This document shows positions 1 to 7,450 of a stretch of DNA of 64,000 bases, piece after piece. The notes under the pieces are model-generated. The model was not told the DNA's origin. It ran no database searches and was given only the letters and a program-made list of their open reading frames with translations. The position numbers and the translations under genes were made by a program. Source of the stretch: Streptomyces corallincola. GTDB lineage: Bacteria; Actinomycetota; Actinomycetes; Streptomycetales; Streptomycetaceae. Positions within the stretch are counted from its first letter, which is position 1; each line of letters starts with the position of its first letter. The stretch is from NCBI RefSeq assembly GCF_019104725.1, contig NZ_JAHRXF010000001.1, forward strand, positions 186,001 through 250,000, read 5' to 3'.

Positions 1-774
1 GCCCACTGCCTGCGGGCCACGGCGGAACTGGAGGACCTGGAAGCAGCGGTACGACAGGTCCGCGACGAAACCGACGACCTCGCCGCCTACGACGCCACCC
101 CGCTCACCCGGCGTGTCATGGACGTGGTCGGCCTGGAACTGCGCCCCGGCCGCCCGCTGCCGCTGGGGGAACCGGACGAGGACCTGTGGGTCATGGAGTC
201 GGTGGCCGCCCGCACTCTGCGTGCCGCCGCCGACCAGATGCCCGGTGTCCGCGCGGGCTCCTGCCGCATCAGCCCCGCCGAGCCGACCGGCCCGGACCGT
301 TCCGCACTCCCGCTCGCGGCGCCGCAGGCGGTACCCCGTGTCGTGCGGGACAGCGACCGCATCGCCGTTCAGCTCGACATCCGTGCTCCGCTCACCACTC
401 CCGATCTGCCCGCACTGGCCGACGAGGTCCGGGAACGCGTGCGACTGGCCGCCGACGGCCGACTCGGCCTGAACGTCGTGTCGATCGACATCCGCATCAC
501 GGATCTGACCGACCCGCCCGACGACATGGACCCCCAGCACATGGACCCCCAGCACATGGACCCCCAGCACATGGGCGCCCAGCACACGGACCCCCAGCAC
601 ATGGGTCCCGACCACATGGGTCCCGACCATATGGGCCCGCACCACATCGGCCCTCCCGGCATCGGCGACCACCACATGGGCTCCCAGCACATGGACCCCC
701 ACCCCACAGAGCCCCCCAGCGGCCCCGCCCCCACGAACACCCCCCACGGCAGCGGAGAAGGAACAGGTCCATGA
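1..774 (+). CDS. Asp23-like protein with pentapeptide-repeat tail (5' truncated)
   Basis: The frame is already open at base 1, so the N-terminus lies outside the window. The visible part begins with a charged helical stretch, followed by a segment resembling the Asp23/Gls24 fold: a helix ending ADQMPGVRAG, a strand VQLDIRA, an ADEVRERV helix, then VSIDIRITDL. From base 523 the frame runs through twelve 15-bp units giving repeats such as HMDPQ, HMGPD and HMGPH, then a Pro-rich end. The stop overlaps the next start (ATGA), so the two are almost certainly cotranscribed and translationally coupled. Asp23-family proteins are small envelope-associated proteins of unclear biochemical role; the assignment here is by fold pattern only. 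The His/Met-rich tail looks like acquired repeat DNA rather than part of the family. Confidence 0.65.
   Translation, partial: AHCLRATAELEDLEAAVRQVRDETDDLAAYDATPLTRRVMDVVGLELRPGRPLPLGEPDEDLWVMESVAARTLRAAADQMPGVRAGSCRISPAEPTGPDRSALPLAAPQAVPRVVRDSDRIAVQLDIRAPLTTPDLPALADEVRERVRLAADGRLGLNVVSIDIRITDLTDPPDDMDPQHMDPQHMDPQHMGAQHTDPQHMGPDHMGPDHMGPHHIGPPGIGDHHMGSQHMDPHPTEPPSGPAPTNTPHGSGEGTGP
523..702 (+). repeat. 12-unit 15-bp tandem array (CACATG core), in frame
   Basis: Twelve consecutive 15-bp units. The first four are nearly identical (CACATGGACCCCCAG type); later ones diverge to CACATGGGTCCCGAC and CACATCGGCCCTCCC. The array lies in frame inside the 3' end of the preceding gene and encodes His-Met-(Asp/Gly)-Pro-(Gln/Asp/His) pentapeptides. 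The same 15-bp periodicity recurs in many non-coding spacers of this window. Confidence 0.95.
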
Positions 775-1115
775 CCCAGCCCGCCCCCCTCGACCACACC
801 CCTATTCTGGGCGAAGCCATCGCCACCGCCGTACGCGGCGTACCCGGTGTCGCCTTTCTCAGCCCGGGTCTGACCGGGCGGCTGAGGTCGGTGCTGCCCG
901 GTGCCACCCCCGACCGGGCGTCGTCCGCCGGGCTGCGGATCAACCGTCCGACAGATGACGGGCCGTGGCGTATCGACGTACGGATCGTCGCCCGAGCCGA
1001 CGCCCGTGTGCTCGACGTCGGCCGGGCCACCCGCAGCGCCGTCACGGAGTGCGTAGCGGTCGCCGACCCGGCCAGGAGCGCGGAGGTGAGCGTGACAGTC
1101 ACCGGGATCGTGTGA
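771..1115 (+). CDS. Small Asp23/Gls24-like protein
   Basis: A 114-residue protein starting at an ATG that overlaps the previous stop (ATGA). It has the same strand/helix pattern as the upstream gene: AIATAVRGVPGVAFL, a strand WRIDVRIVAR, a helix VLDVGRATRSAVTE, and a final strand EVSVTVTGI. This matches the general Asp23 plan of one alpha/beta domain of about 110 residues. No signal peptide or membrane segment is seen. Pairs or triplets of such genes are common in Streptomyces. No enzymatic motif is present, so a structural or stress-envelope role is only inferred. Confidence 0.6.
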   Translation: MTQPAPLDHTPILGEAIATAVRGVPGVAFLSPGLTGRLRSVLPGATPDRASSAGLRINRPTDDGPWRIDVRIVARADARVLDVGRATRSAVTECVAVADPARSAEVSVTVTGIV

Positions 1116-1179
1116 CCCGCTCGCGCGGCACGCGATACCCAGCCGCCCCGGTGACCCCGTAAGTACCGTGCCCGGCGGC

Positions 1180-2178
1180 TCAGTTGGCCGCCAGCAGCTC
1201 CAGCGTGTCGATCACCCGGTGCGAGAACCCCCACTCGTTGTCGTACCAGGCGACGACCTTGACATGGCGGCCGTCCACACGGGTCAGGGCCGAGTCGAAG
1301 ACGGCGGAAGCCGGGTTGCCCGTGATGTCGGAGGACACCAGCGGGTCCTCCGAGAACTCCAGGATGCCGACCAGAGGTCCTTCCGCCGCCGTGCGGTAGG
1401 CCGCCAGCACCTCGTCGCGGGTCACGTCACGCCCGACCGTCGTGTTCAGCTCCACGAGGGAACCGACCGGTACGGGCACCCGGATCGAGTCGCCGGACAA
1501 CTTGCCGTCCAGGTTCGGCAGTACGAGGCCGATGGCCTTCGCGGCGCCGGTGGTGGTCGGCACGATGTTGACGGCGGCGGCGCGGGCACGGCGGGGGTCG
1601 CGGTGCGGGCCGTCCTGGAGGTTCTGCTCCTGGGTGTAGGCGTGCACGGTGGTCATGAACCCGTGCTCGATCCCGGCCAGGTCGTCCAGCACCGAGGCCA
1701 GCGGGGCGAGCGCGTTGGTGGTGCAGGAGGCGTTGGAGACGACGGTGTGGACGCCGGGGTCGTAGGCGTCGGTGTTGACGCCGAACGCGAGGGTGACATC
1801 GGCACCGTCCGACGGGGCGCTGACCAGCACCTTCCGTGCCCCTGCCGTCAGATGGGCCCCGGCGGCCCCGGCCGAGGTGAAGCGGCCGGTGGACTCCAGG
1901 GCGATGTCCACGCCCAGTTCGGCCCAGGGCAGCCGCGCCGGTTCGCGCTCGGCGAGGACGCGGACACGACGGCCGTCCACGACGAGGGTGTCCCCGTCCA
2001 CGGTCACGGGGCGGCCGAGTCGGCCCGCCGTCGTGTCGTAGGCGAGCAGCCGCGCGAGCGTCGCGGGCTCGGTCAGGTCGTTGACGGCGACTACCTCCAG
2101 GTCGCTGTCCCGCTCCAGCAGCGCGCGGAGCACATTGCGTCCGATGCGGCCGAATCCGTTGATGGCGATGCGCGTCAT
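1180..2178 (-). CDS. gap: Glyceraldehyde-3-phosphate dehydrogenase (type I)
   Basis: 332 residues, the usual length. The enzyme oxidises glyceraldehyde-3-phosphate to 1,3-bisphosphoglycerate with NAD in central glycolysis. The N-terminal Rossmann motif INGFGRIGR is at residues 6-14. The active-site signature SNASCTTN places the nucleophile at Cys152, and the substrate-binding region HGFMTTVHAYTQ and the C-terminal WYDNEWGFSHRV are intact. The start is ATG with a GAGAGGA ribosome-binding site about 11 bases upstream. It stands alone on the minus strand, convergent with the Asp23-like pair. Streptomyces often carry more than one gap gene; whether this is the main glycolytic copy cannot be told from the window. 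Confidence 0.97.
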   Translation of the reverse strand: MTRIAINGFGRIGRNVLRALLERDSDLEVVAVNDLTEPATLARLLAYDTTAGRLGRPVTVDGDTLVVDGRRVRVLAEREPARLPWAELGVDIALESTGRFTSAGAAGAHLTAGARKVLVSAPSDGADVTLAFGVNTDAYDPGVHTVVSNASCTTNALAPLASVLDDLAGIEHGFMTTVHAYTQEQNLQDGPHRDPRRARAAAVNIVPTTTGAAKAIGLVLPNLDGKLSGDSIRVPVPVGSLVELNTTVGRDVTRDEVLAAYRTAAEGPLVGILEFSEDPLVSSDITGNPASAVFDSALTRVDGRHVKVVAWYDNEWGFSHRVIDTLELLAAN

Positions 2179-2461
2179 GGTGATGGCTGTCCTCTCGATC
2201 CGTCATCCGGTGCGTGACCAGCGTCGCCGCCGGTACGCATCCCGGACAGCGGCGGGATCGCCAGGCATCGCAAGGATCGTGCCAGCCGTGTGCGGTGTGG
2301 TGTGCCGTGTGCCGCATGGCGCGTCTGCGATATGCCTTGTGCCGCGCGCAAACAGCAACCGAGCACTGAGCACCGCGAACCGGGCGCCGAACACCAGGCC
2401 GCGCCCAGCACCGGCCACCGAGCACCAGACACCCAGCACCCGCCGCCCCCCGCCCCGCTCC
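2179..2461. other. Low-complexity spacer
   Basis: Spacer between gap and an AraC-type gene. It first contains a GTGTGCGGTGTGGTGTGCCG-type GT-rich run, then loosely repeated AGCACCG/GAACACC words over about 2350-2450. No convincing reading frame is present. The composition resembles the degenerate repeat tracts found in other spacers of the window but has no fixed period. Confidence 0.5.
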
Positions 2462-3418
2462 CTACTCCCCCCGCGTGAACGTCCGCCGATACTCACTCGG
2501 CGTCGTCCCCAGAATCCGCTGGAAATGCAGCCGCAGGTTGGCCCCCGTGCCGAGCCCGACCTCGGTGGCGATCCGCTCGATACCGTGATCGGAGCGTTCC
2601 AGCAGCTCACGAGCCAGGTCGATACGTGCCCGCATGATCCACTGCATCGGCGTGCAGCCGGTGTCCTCGGCGAAGCGGCGCGAGAAGGTGCGCGGGGACA
2701 CCGCCGCGTGCCGGGCCAGGCTCTCCAGGGTGAGTGGCCGGTCCAGCCGCCGTACCGCCCACTCCCGCGTCGCGGCGAACCGTTCGCCCAGTGGCTCGGG
2801 CAGGCTGCGCGGCACGTACTGCGCCTGGCCCCCGCTGCGATAGGGGGCTGCTACCAGGCGCCGGGCGGCATGGTTGGAGGCGGACACCCCGAGGTCGCCG
2901 CGCAGGATGTGCAGGCACAGGTCGATGCCGGAGGCGGCGCCTGCCGAGGTGAGTACGGTGCCCTCGTCCACGAACAGCACGTTCTCGTCCACCCGTACAG
3001 CGGGGTGTTTGGTGGCGAGGGCGCGTGTGTAGTGCCAGTGGGTGGTGGCCCGGCGGCCGTCCAGCAGGCCGGTGGCGGCGAGCGCGAACGCGCCGGTGGA
3101 GATCGCGGCGAGCCGCGCACCCCGCTCGTGCGCCCCGGTCAGCGCGTCGAGCACCGGCTTCGCGGGCGCCTCCCGGTCCGGGAAGCGATAGCCCGGTACG
3201 AACACGATGTCCGCCCAGACCAGCGCCTCCAGACCGTGCGCCGCGTGGTACGACAACCCGTCGCCGCCGGTCACCAGACCCGGGCGCGCGGCACACACCC
3301 GCACCTCGTACGGCATGCTCGCGCGTGTCGTGAACACCTGCGCCGGGATACCCACGTCGAGCGGCTTGGCCCCGTCCAGGACGAGAACGGCGACACGGCG
3401 CAGCGGGGTGACGGACAC
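2462..3418 (-). CDS. GlxA-type AraC-family transcriptional regulator
   Basis: 318 residues from a GTG start at VSVTPLRRVAVLVLDG. The N-terminal two thirds is a DJ-1/PfpI (class I glutamine amidotransferase-like) domain with the AISTGAFALAATGLLDGR elbow; Thr replaces the Cys expected in catalytic members, so it is a sensor rather than an enzyme. The C-terminus carries two AraC helix-turn-helices: LESLARHAAVSPRTFSRRF and IERIATEVGLGTGANLRLHF. This layout is the GlxA family. No clear ribosome-binding site precedes the GTG, so the mRNA may be leaderless. Its target is unknown. Confidence 0.9.
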   Translation of the reverse strand: MSVTPLRRVAVLVLDGAKPLDVGIPAQVFTTRASMPYEVRVCAARPGLVTGGDGLSYHAAHGLEALVWADIVFVPGYRFPDREAPAKPVLDALTGAHERGARLAAISTGAFALAATGLLDGRRATTHWHYTRALATKHPAVRVDENVLFVDEGTVLTSAGAASGIDLCLHILRGDLGVSASNHAARRLVAAPYRSGGQAQYVPRSLPEPLGERFAATREWAVRRLDRPLTLESLARHAAVSPRTFSRRFAEDTGCTPMQWIMRARIDLARELLERSDHGIERIATEVGLGTGANLRLHFQRILGTTPSEYRRTFTRGE

Positions 3419-3492
3419 GGGAGGCAGCGTACGTGCCCGCCCCCTCGCGCAGGCGAACGGCGCCCCCGGCGTGGGAGCCGAACTGTCGGCAT

Positions 3493-3531
3493 GGGAGTCG
3501 AACTCCCGGATTCGGAGCGGAACCCGCTCCG
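3493..3531. terminator. Double hairpin, possible terminator
   Basis: Two adjacent perfect hairpins: GGGAGT-CGA-ACTCCC at 3493-3507 and CGGAGCGG-AAC-CCGCTCCG at 3513-3531. They lie between the 3' end of the NPP1-like gene and the start of the AraC-type gene, both on the minus strand, so they could end the upstream transcript. There is no U-tract, which is usual in Streptomyces. Confidence 0.45.
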
Positions 3532-3619
3532 GCCGGAGCGGGAGCTGAGCAGATGACCGATGCAAGTCGGCCTGCTTCACACCCACTTCAGCCCGACCGG
3601 AACGGATGCCCCCGACCGA

Positions 3620-4450
3620 TCAGCCGTTCGGGTTGAACGGAATGCCCGAGGGCATCGAGTGCGCCAGCGCGTACTCGAAGTCGCCGTCCTTGATCTTGAT
3701 GGTGGCGGAGCCGAAGTTCGCGCTCATCAACTTGTCCCGGAAGCCGTCCGGGTAGCCGTTCCAGCCGACCAGGCGCGGGTAGAACCAGCCGCCGGTGGAG
3801 TTCTCCGGGGGGTCGTCGTTGTTGTTGGCGAAGCGGAAGCAGTGCGTCGAGACGCCGTCCTTGTGGTAGACGATCTTGGGGTGCGAGCCCTCGAAGCGGA
3901 CCGAGGAACGCGCGGCCACCTGGTAGCCGCTGTGCTGCGACACCGAGACGTACTGCACCTCGTTGTCGTGGATCCACACCACGACGTGCTCCCAGTCGTG
4001 GGTGTGCCCGATGGCCAGCGGACCCAGCGTCGCCTGGTCCTTCTCGAAGTAGCTGGCGTACATCACGGCGCACCAGTCGTTGTTGCACTTCTCGCGCGAG
4101 TAGGTGTTGGCGTTGGCGAGCTGCGCCGGGTCGTGGCAGTGCCCGTTGACGTCGCCGCCGAGCTTCAGGCCGGGGTTGAGGGTGCCGTCCGCGCCGATGG
4201 CGGCCGTGGCGTAGCAGCCGTCGCCGTCGTAGTCGTAGGCGGGGGAGAAGGACTGTTCCAGACCGTCCGCGTTCTGCGGGAGCAGTTGCAGCACGGAGGC
4301 GTCGGCCTGGGCGGGCAGGCCGACGACGAGTGCCAGCGCGCCGAGGGCCGCGACGAGGGCGGAGCGGCGGATTCGGCGCGGGCGGCGTGTGCGGCCCGGC
4401 GTGGGGGCCGGGGTGTCCTGAAGTCCGGTGGGGGAGGGCGAGTTGAGCAC
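3620..4450 (-). CDS. Secreted NPP1/NLP-family (necrosis-inducing-like) protein
   Basis: 276 residues from a GTG preceded by GGAG at 5-base spacing; an ATG at 4495 is possible but has no such site. The N-terminus has an Arg-rich n-region followed by SALVAALGALALVVGLP and ADA, a Sec-type or possibly Tat-like signal peptide. The family heptapeptide is present as GHTHDWE at about residues 148-154 (GHRHDWE in cytotoxic members; Thr replaces Arg), and conserved cysteines lie upstream. NLP proteins bind plant glycosphingolipids when cytotoxic; many bacterial homologues have untested function. A palindromic GGTCCGGACC lies 121 bases upstream and is shared with the divergent glucanase. Confidence 0.88.
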   Translation of the reverse strand: MLNSPSPTGLQDTPAPTPGRTRRPRRIRRSALVAALGALALVVGLPAQADASVLQLLPQNADGLEQSFSPAYDYDGDGCYATAAIGADGTLNPGLKLGGDVNGHCHDPAQLANANTYSREKCNNDWCAVMYASYFEKDQATLGPLAIGHTHDWEHVVVWIHDNEVQYVSVSQHSGYQVAARSSVRFEGSHPKIVYHKDGVSTHCFRFANNNDDPPENSTGGWFYPRLVGWNGYPDGFRDKLMSANFGSATIKIKDGDFEYALAHSMPSGIPFNPNG

Positions 4451-4570
4451 GTGTGCTCCAGAGGGCCGCAGGGGTGGGGGGTGCCCGGACCGCACGCGGT
4501 GCGCGGCCCCGGCATGCTCTCGGGTGGTGCTGCCTAGCGGGATCTACGCCGTACGATCCGCGAAACTAAA

Positions 4571-4580
4571 GGTCCGGACC
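4571..4580. promoter_or_regulatory. DasR-like palindromic operator candidate
   Basis: The 10-bp perfect palindrome GGTCCGGACC in the context AAAGGTCCGGACCAC sits in the divergent region between the NPP1-like gene and the glucanase. An almost identical site (AAAGGTCCGGACCAA) lies at 48986 between the FN3 lipoprotein and chitosanase genes. It resembles the DasR consensus (ACTGGTCTAGACCA) with the central TA changed to CG. Regulator assignment is inference. Confidence 0.5.
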
Positions 4581-4748
4581 ACCCCCGTCAAGAACGCGAA
4601 CGGGCTGTGAAAAGGCGAGTTGATGAACGCTCGGCTCTCCCGCCGTGCCTCTTCACGGGTCAAGAGGTGAACGCGCCGATCCGGCCCGGCCGGGTGCCGT
4701 CTCTCGGAGCCGAAGCGACGGATCGGTCAACGTGGCTCCAGGAAAGCC

Positions 4749-4762
4749 GAGTTGTTCAACTC
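4749..4762. promoter_or_regulatory. Inverted repeat upstream of glucanase
   Basis: GAGTTGTTCAACTC, a perfect 6-bp inverted repeat with a 2-bp centre, lies about 122 bases before the glucanase ATG. It may be an operator; no regulator is identifiable. Confidence 0.35.
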
Positions 4763-4819
4763 ACGCTGTTCTGTGTTCAGTTGTTGACCGCAATGCCTTC
4801 GGGGAGTACAACCCCGGAT

Positions 4820-4829
4820 AGAGCGCTCT
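4820..4829. promoter_or_regulatory. LacI-type operator candidate (AGAGCGCTCT)
   Basis: Palindrome AGAGCGCTCT about 55 bases upstream of the glucanase start. The GAGCGCTC core is that of the LacI-family CebR/CelR operators (TGGGAGCGCTCCCA), which repress glucan-utilisation genes in actinomycetes. Position and target fit a substrate-inducible glucanase; the binding protein is inferred. Confidence 0.5.
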
Positions 4830-4884
4830 CAAGCACCCGCAGTCCTCACCCCCCGCCCGGCCGCCACGGCTTTGGAGACCCCCC

Positions 4885-6246
4885 ATGCGGACTCACCCCA
4901 GCGCAGCCATACCCAGACCACCTGCCTCAACGGCACGTTCCCGTACGGCACTTCTGCTCATCCTCGCTCTGCTCGCCACCTGCTTCGTCGCCATGTCGCA
5001 GTCCCCGGCGCGGGCCGCCGACAGTCTGCTGTCGCGTGGACGTCCCGCCACCGCGTCCTCCTCGGAGAACGCGACCTTCGCGGCGGGTGCCGCCGTGGAC
5101 GGCAACACCGGCACCCGCTGGTCGTCGGCATTCTCCGACCCGCAGTGGCTCCAGGTGGATCTGGGCTCGGTCAGGCAGATCACCAGCGTGACCCTCAACT
5201 GGGAGGCCGCGTACGCGCGTTCCTTCCAGATCCAGACGTCCACCGACGGCTCCCGCTGGACCAACGTCTACTCCACCACCAACGGCACCGGCGGCGTCCA
5301 GAACCTCAACGTCTCCGGCAGCGGACGCTATGTGCGGATGAATGGCACGGTCCGCGCGACTTCGTACGGCTACTCCCTCTGGGAGTTCGAGGTGTACGGC
5401 CCCGGCGGCGGCACCTCCAACCCCGGTGACGACTTCTGGGGCAGCACGAGCGACATCCCGCCCGCGCGCAACGCCGTCGAGGTGAAGATCCTCAACCGCA
5501 CTAACGGCAAGTACCCGGACAGCCAGGTCTACTGGAGCTTCAACGGCCAGACGCACTCCATCGCGGAGCAGCCGTACCTCGACATGCCGGCCAACTCGGC
5601 GGGCCGCATGTACTTCTACCTCGGCTCCCCGAACGGCCAGTACTTCGACTTCATCGAGTTCACCGTCGGCAACAACGTCTTCAACGGGAACACCACCCGC
5701 GTGGACGCGTTCGGGCTGAAGCTCGCCATGCGCCTGCACAGCAAGGACGGTTACGACACCGAGGTCGGCGAGAACCGGCAGACCTTCGCCGAGGACCGCG
5801 CGACCACCTTCCAGCGGTTCACCGACGCCGTACCCGGCCCGTTCAAGGTGCTGGCCCAGACCCAGGGCCCGTTCCGTATCATCGCGCCCGGCAGCGACCC
5901 CAGTTTCCGCGCGGGCGGCGCCAACGCCAACTACTTCACCTCGTACGCCCAGTCGGTCGGCGTCAACGCGGCCACCTCGGACATCTTCGGCTGCGCCGGT
6001 TCGCTCGCCGCCAACCCCGACATGTGCGCGGGGCTCAACCGCCATGTGGCGACGCTCCCCGCGTCCCAGCAGTCGGACCCGGCCCAGTACTACAAGGCCG
6101 CGCCCGGCAACTACTACGCCAAGTTCTGGCACGACAACGCGATCAACAACCTGGCCTACGGCTTCCCCTACGACGACGTCGCCGGTCAGTCCTCCTTCAT
6201 CTCCCACGGTGACCCCCAGTGGCTCCTGGTGGCGGTGGGCTGGTGA
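4885..6246 (+). CDS. Secreted GH64-like beta-1,3-glucanase with N-terminal discoidin (F5/8C) domain
   Basis: 453 residues; ATG preceded by GGAG. The signal peptide spans about residues 1-45 (TALLLILALLATCFV, cleavage near ARA-AD). Residues about 48-150 form an F5/8-type-C carbohydrate-binding domain (ASSSENATFAAGAAVDGN, RWSSAFSDPQWLQVDLGSV). After a Gly/Pro linker, residues about 155-453 match the GH64/thaumatin-like beta-1,3-glucanase family (VEVKILNRTNGKYPDSQVYW, GRMYFYLGSPNG). It would cleave laminarin-type glucans outside the cell. The long upstream region (4451-4884) contains two operator-like palindromes, so expression is probably substrate-induced. A perfect-stem terminator follows at 6312. 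Confidence 0.92.
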   Translation: MRTHPSAAIPRPPASTARSRTALLLILALLATCFVAMSQSPARAADSLLSRGRPATASSSENATFAAGAAVDGNTGTRWSSAFSDPQWLQVDLGSVRQITSVTLNWEAAYARSFQIQTSTDGSRWTNVYSTTNGTGGVQNLNVSGSGRYVRMNGTVRATSYGYSLWEFEVYGPGGGTSNPGDDFWGSTSDIPPARNAVEVKILNRTNGKYPDSQVYWSFNGQTHSIAEQPYLDMPANSAGRMYFYLGSPNGQYFDFIEFTVGNNVFNGNTTRVDAFGLKLAMRLHSKDGYDTEVGENRQTFAEDRATTFQRFTDAVPGPFKVLAQTQGPFRIIAPGSDPSFRAGGANANYFTSYAQSVGVNAATSDIFGCAGSLAANPDMCAGLNRHVATLPASQQSDPAQYYKAAPGNYYAKFWHDNAINNLAYGFPYDDVAGQSSFISHGDPQWLLVAVGW

Positions 6247-6311
6247 CACCACCCCCTCCTCCGGCCACGCATCCGTCCGTCTGAACCGGGCCGGACCTCG
6301 GGAGTGACCGC

Positions 6312-6354
6312 GCCGCCGGGCCGGGTCCACAGGAAGTGGGCCAGGCCCGGCGGC
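6312..6354 (+). terminator. Intrinsic-type terminator after glucanase
   Basis: Perfect 11-bp stem GCCGCCGGGCC / GGCCCGGCGGC with a 21-base loop, 66 bases after the glucanase stop. No U-tract. Confidence 0.65.
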
Positions 6355-6424
6355 TCTCGCCTTCCGTACGATGATCGAGTACGGCCGGTCCGGCCGTCGT
6401 CGCCGTGGACGCGAGGAGTGGACG

Positions 6425-7105
6425 ATGAAGCCCCGGAACCCTTCGCGGGAAACGGAGTCGGCCGCGGAGCGCATCCCCGAGACCTCGGCCCGCGGCGCAG
6501 TCGTCCTGCTCAACGGGACGTCGTCCTCGGGCAAGTCGAGCATCGCGCGGGCGCTGCTCCCGATGCTGCCGGGGAGTTGGTTCCACCTGCCGGTGGACGC
6601 CTTCCACCGGATGCGCGGCGGTTCACCCGTCGCGGCGGACGACCTCCCCGCCGAGATCGACCGCACGGTCAAGGGGTTCCACCGAGCCGTCGCCGGGATG
6701 GCCGCGGCAGGCAACAACGTCCTCGTGGACCACCCGCTCAGCCGCAGGTGGCGCCTGCTGGATCTGCTCGGCCTGCTCGTGCCCGAGGACACGGTCCTGG
6801 TCGCGGTGCGGTGCCCGCTGCCGGAGCTGGAACGCCGCGAACGCGAGCGGGGCGACCGGCAACCCGGTCTGGCCGCGCTCCAGTACACGCAGGTGCACGC
6901 CCACGGCGTCCACGACCTCGATGTGGACACCGGTGTGCTCGACGCCGACGAGTGCGCCCGCCGTATCCGCGATCTCCTCGCCGTACGCCCCCGTCCCCGG
7001 CCCACGGCCTTCGAACGGCTGCTGGCGAGCGAGGCACGCGTGGGGGCGCCGCACGTAGGGCCGCCGCACATGGACGCGCAACACATGGACGCGCCCCGTT
7101 CGTAG
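6425..7105 (+). CDS. P-loop phosphotransferase-like protein (chloramphenicol phosphotransferase family)
   Basis: 226 residues from an ATG in TGGACGATG. The P-loop GTSSSGKSS is at residues 31-39; LPVDAFHRM and NNVLVDHPLS follow, then the pattern of CPT-type kinases (LERRERERGDR, QVHAHGVHDLDVDT), in which a short helix of basic residues contacts phosphate. Members phosphorylate small hydroxyl substrates such as chloramphenicol; the substrate here is unknown. The last ~20 residues (VGAPHVGPPHMDAQHMDA) are not family sequence but read-through of the 15-bp CACATG repeat array that continues past the stop. The true core probably ends near residue 205. Confidence 0.8.
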   Translation: MKPRNPSRETESAAERIPETSARGAVVLLNGTSSSGKSSIARALLPMLPGSWFHLPVDAFHRMRGGSPVAADDLPAEIDRTVKGFHRAVAGMAAAGNNVLVDHPLSRRWRLLDLLGLLVPEDTVLVAVRCPLPELERRERERGDRQPGLAALQYTQVHAHGVHDLDVDTGVLDADECARRIRDLLAVRPRPRPTAFERLLASEARVGAPHVGPPHMDAQHMDAPRS

Positions 7106-7310
7106 GCGCTCCACACATAGGCGTTCCGTACACGGGTGGGGCGGGCACGGGCGGCCCGCACTCGGGTGGCCTGCACGTGGAGGCGGAGGCGTCACACCTG
7201 GACGCATCGCACATGTGCGCGCCGCCTATGTGCGCGCCCCACATAGGCGTGTGCCCCACGAAGGCGTGCGCGCCTCATATGGGCAAGTCACATGGGAGCG
7301 AGCCACACAT
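7052..7310. repeat. Degenerate 15-bp CACATG repeat array
   Basis: Begins inside the 3' end of the P-loop gene (CACGTAGGGCCGCCG, CACATGGACGCGCAA, CACATGGACGCGCCC) and continues through the spacer as CACACATAGGCGTTC, CACATGTGCGCGCCG, CACATAGGCGTGTGC and CATATGGGCAAGTCA, mostly on a 15-bp register. It occupies most of the 345-base gap before the permease promoter; no other gene is seen there. Confidence 0.85.
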
Positions 7311-7386
7311 GAGCCGGCCCCCCTCAACGCCCCGCCTTCTCCTCGCCCCGACCTCCCGGCGCGACAACAACGCGTGATCTTCTTCG

Positions 7387-7431
7387 TTGACGGTGTTCCA
7401 GCACGCGCCTAGCCTCGGACGCACACGTCCG
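7387..7431 (+). promoter_or_regulatory. Promoter with start-site operator for permease operon
   Basis: TTGACG at 7387-7392 and TAGCCT at 7410-7415 are separated by 17 bases, a good sigma-70/HrdB-type promoter. The perfect palindrome CGGACG-CACA-CGTCCG at 7416-7431 directly follows the -10, where a repressor would block initiation. The regulator is not in the immediate neighbourhood. Confidence 0.6.
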
Positions 7432-7450
7432 GACAGGTGGTAGGTCGAGG

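Noticed and set aside
523..702. CRISPR-like array
   Set aside because: Units are contiguous 15-mers with no spacers; repeat divergence is gradual and the array is in frame with a gene. No cas genes exist in the window.
3493..3531. tRNA-like T-arm (GAGTTCGACTC on the minus strand)
   Set aside because: No acceptor, D- or anticodon arm around it; it is a short TTCGA-type hairpin better explained as a terminator.
4927..7176. Very long minus-strand frame (749 codons) opposite the glucanase
   Set aside because: It is the GC-bias shadow of a well-supported plus-strand gene, has no recognisable domain and is extremely Arg/Gly-rich.
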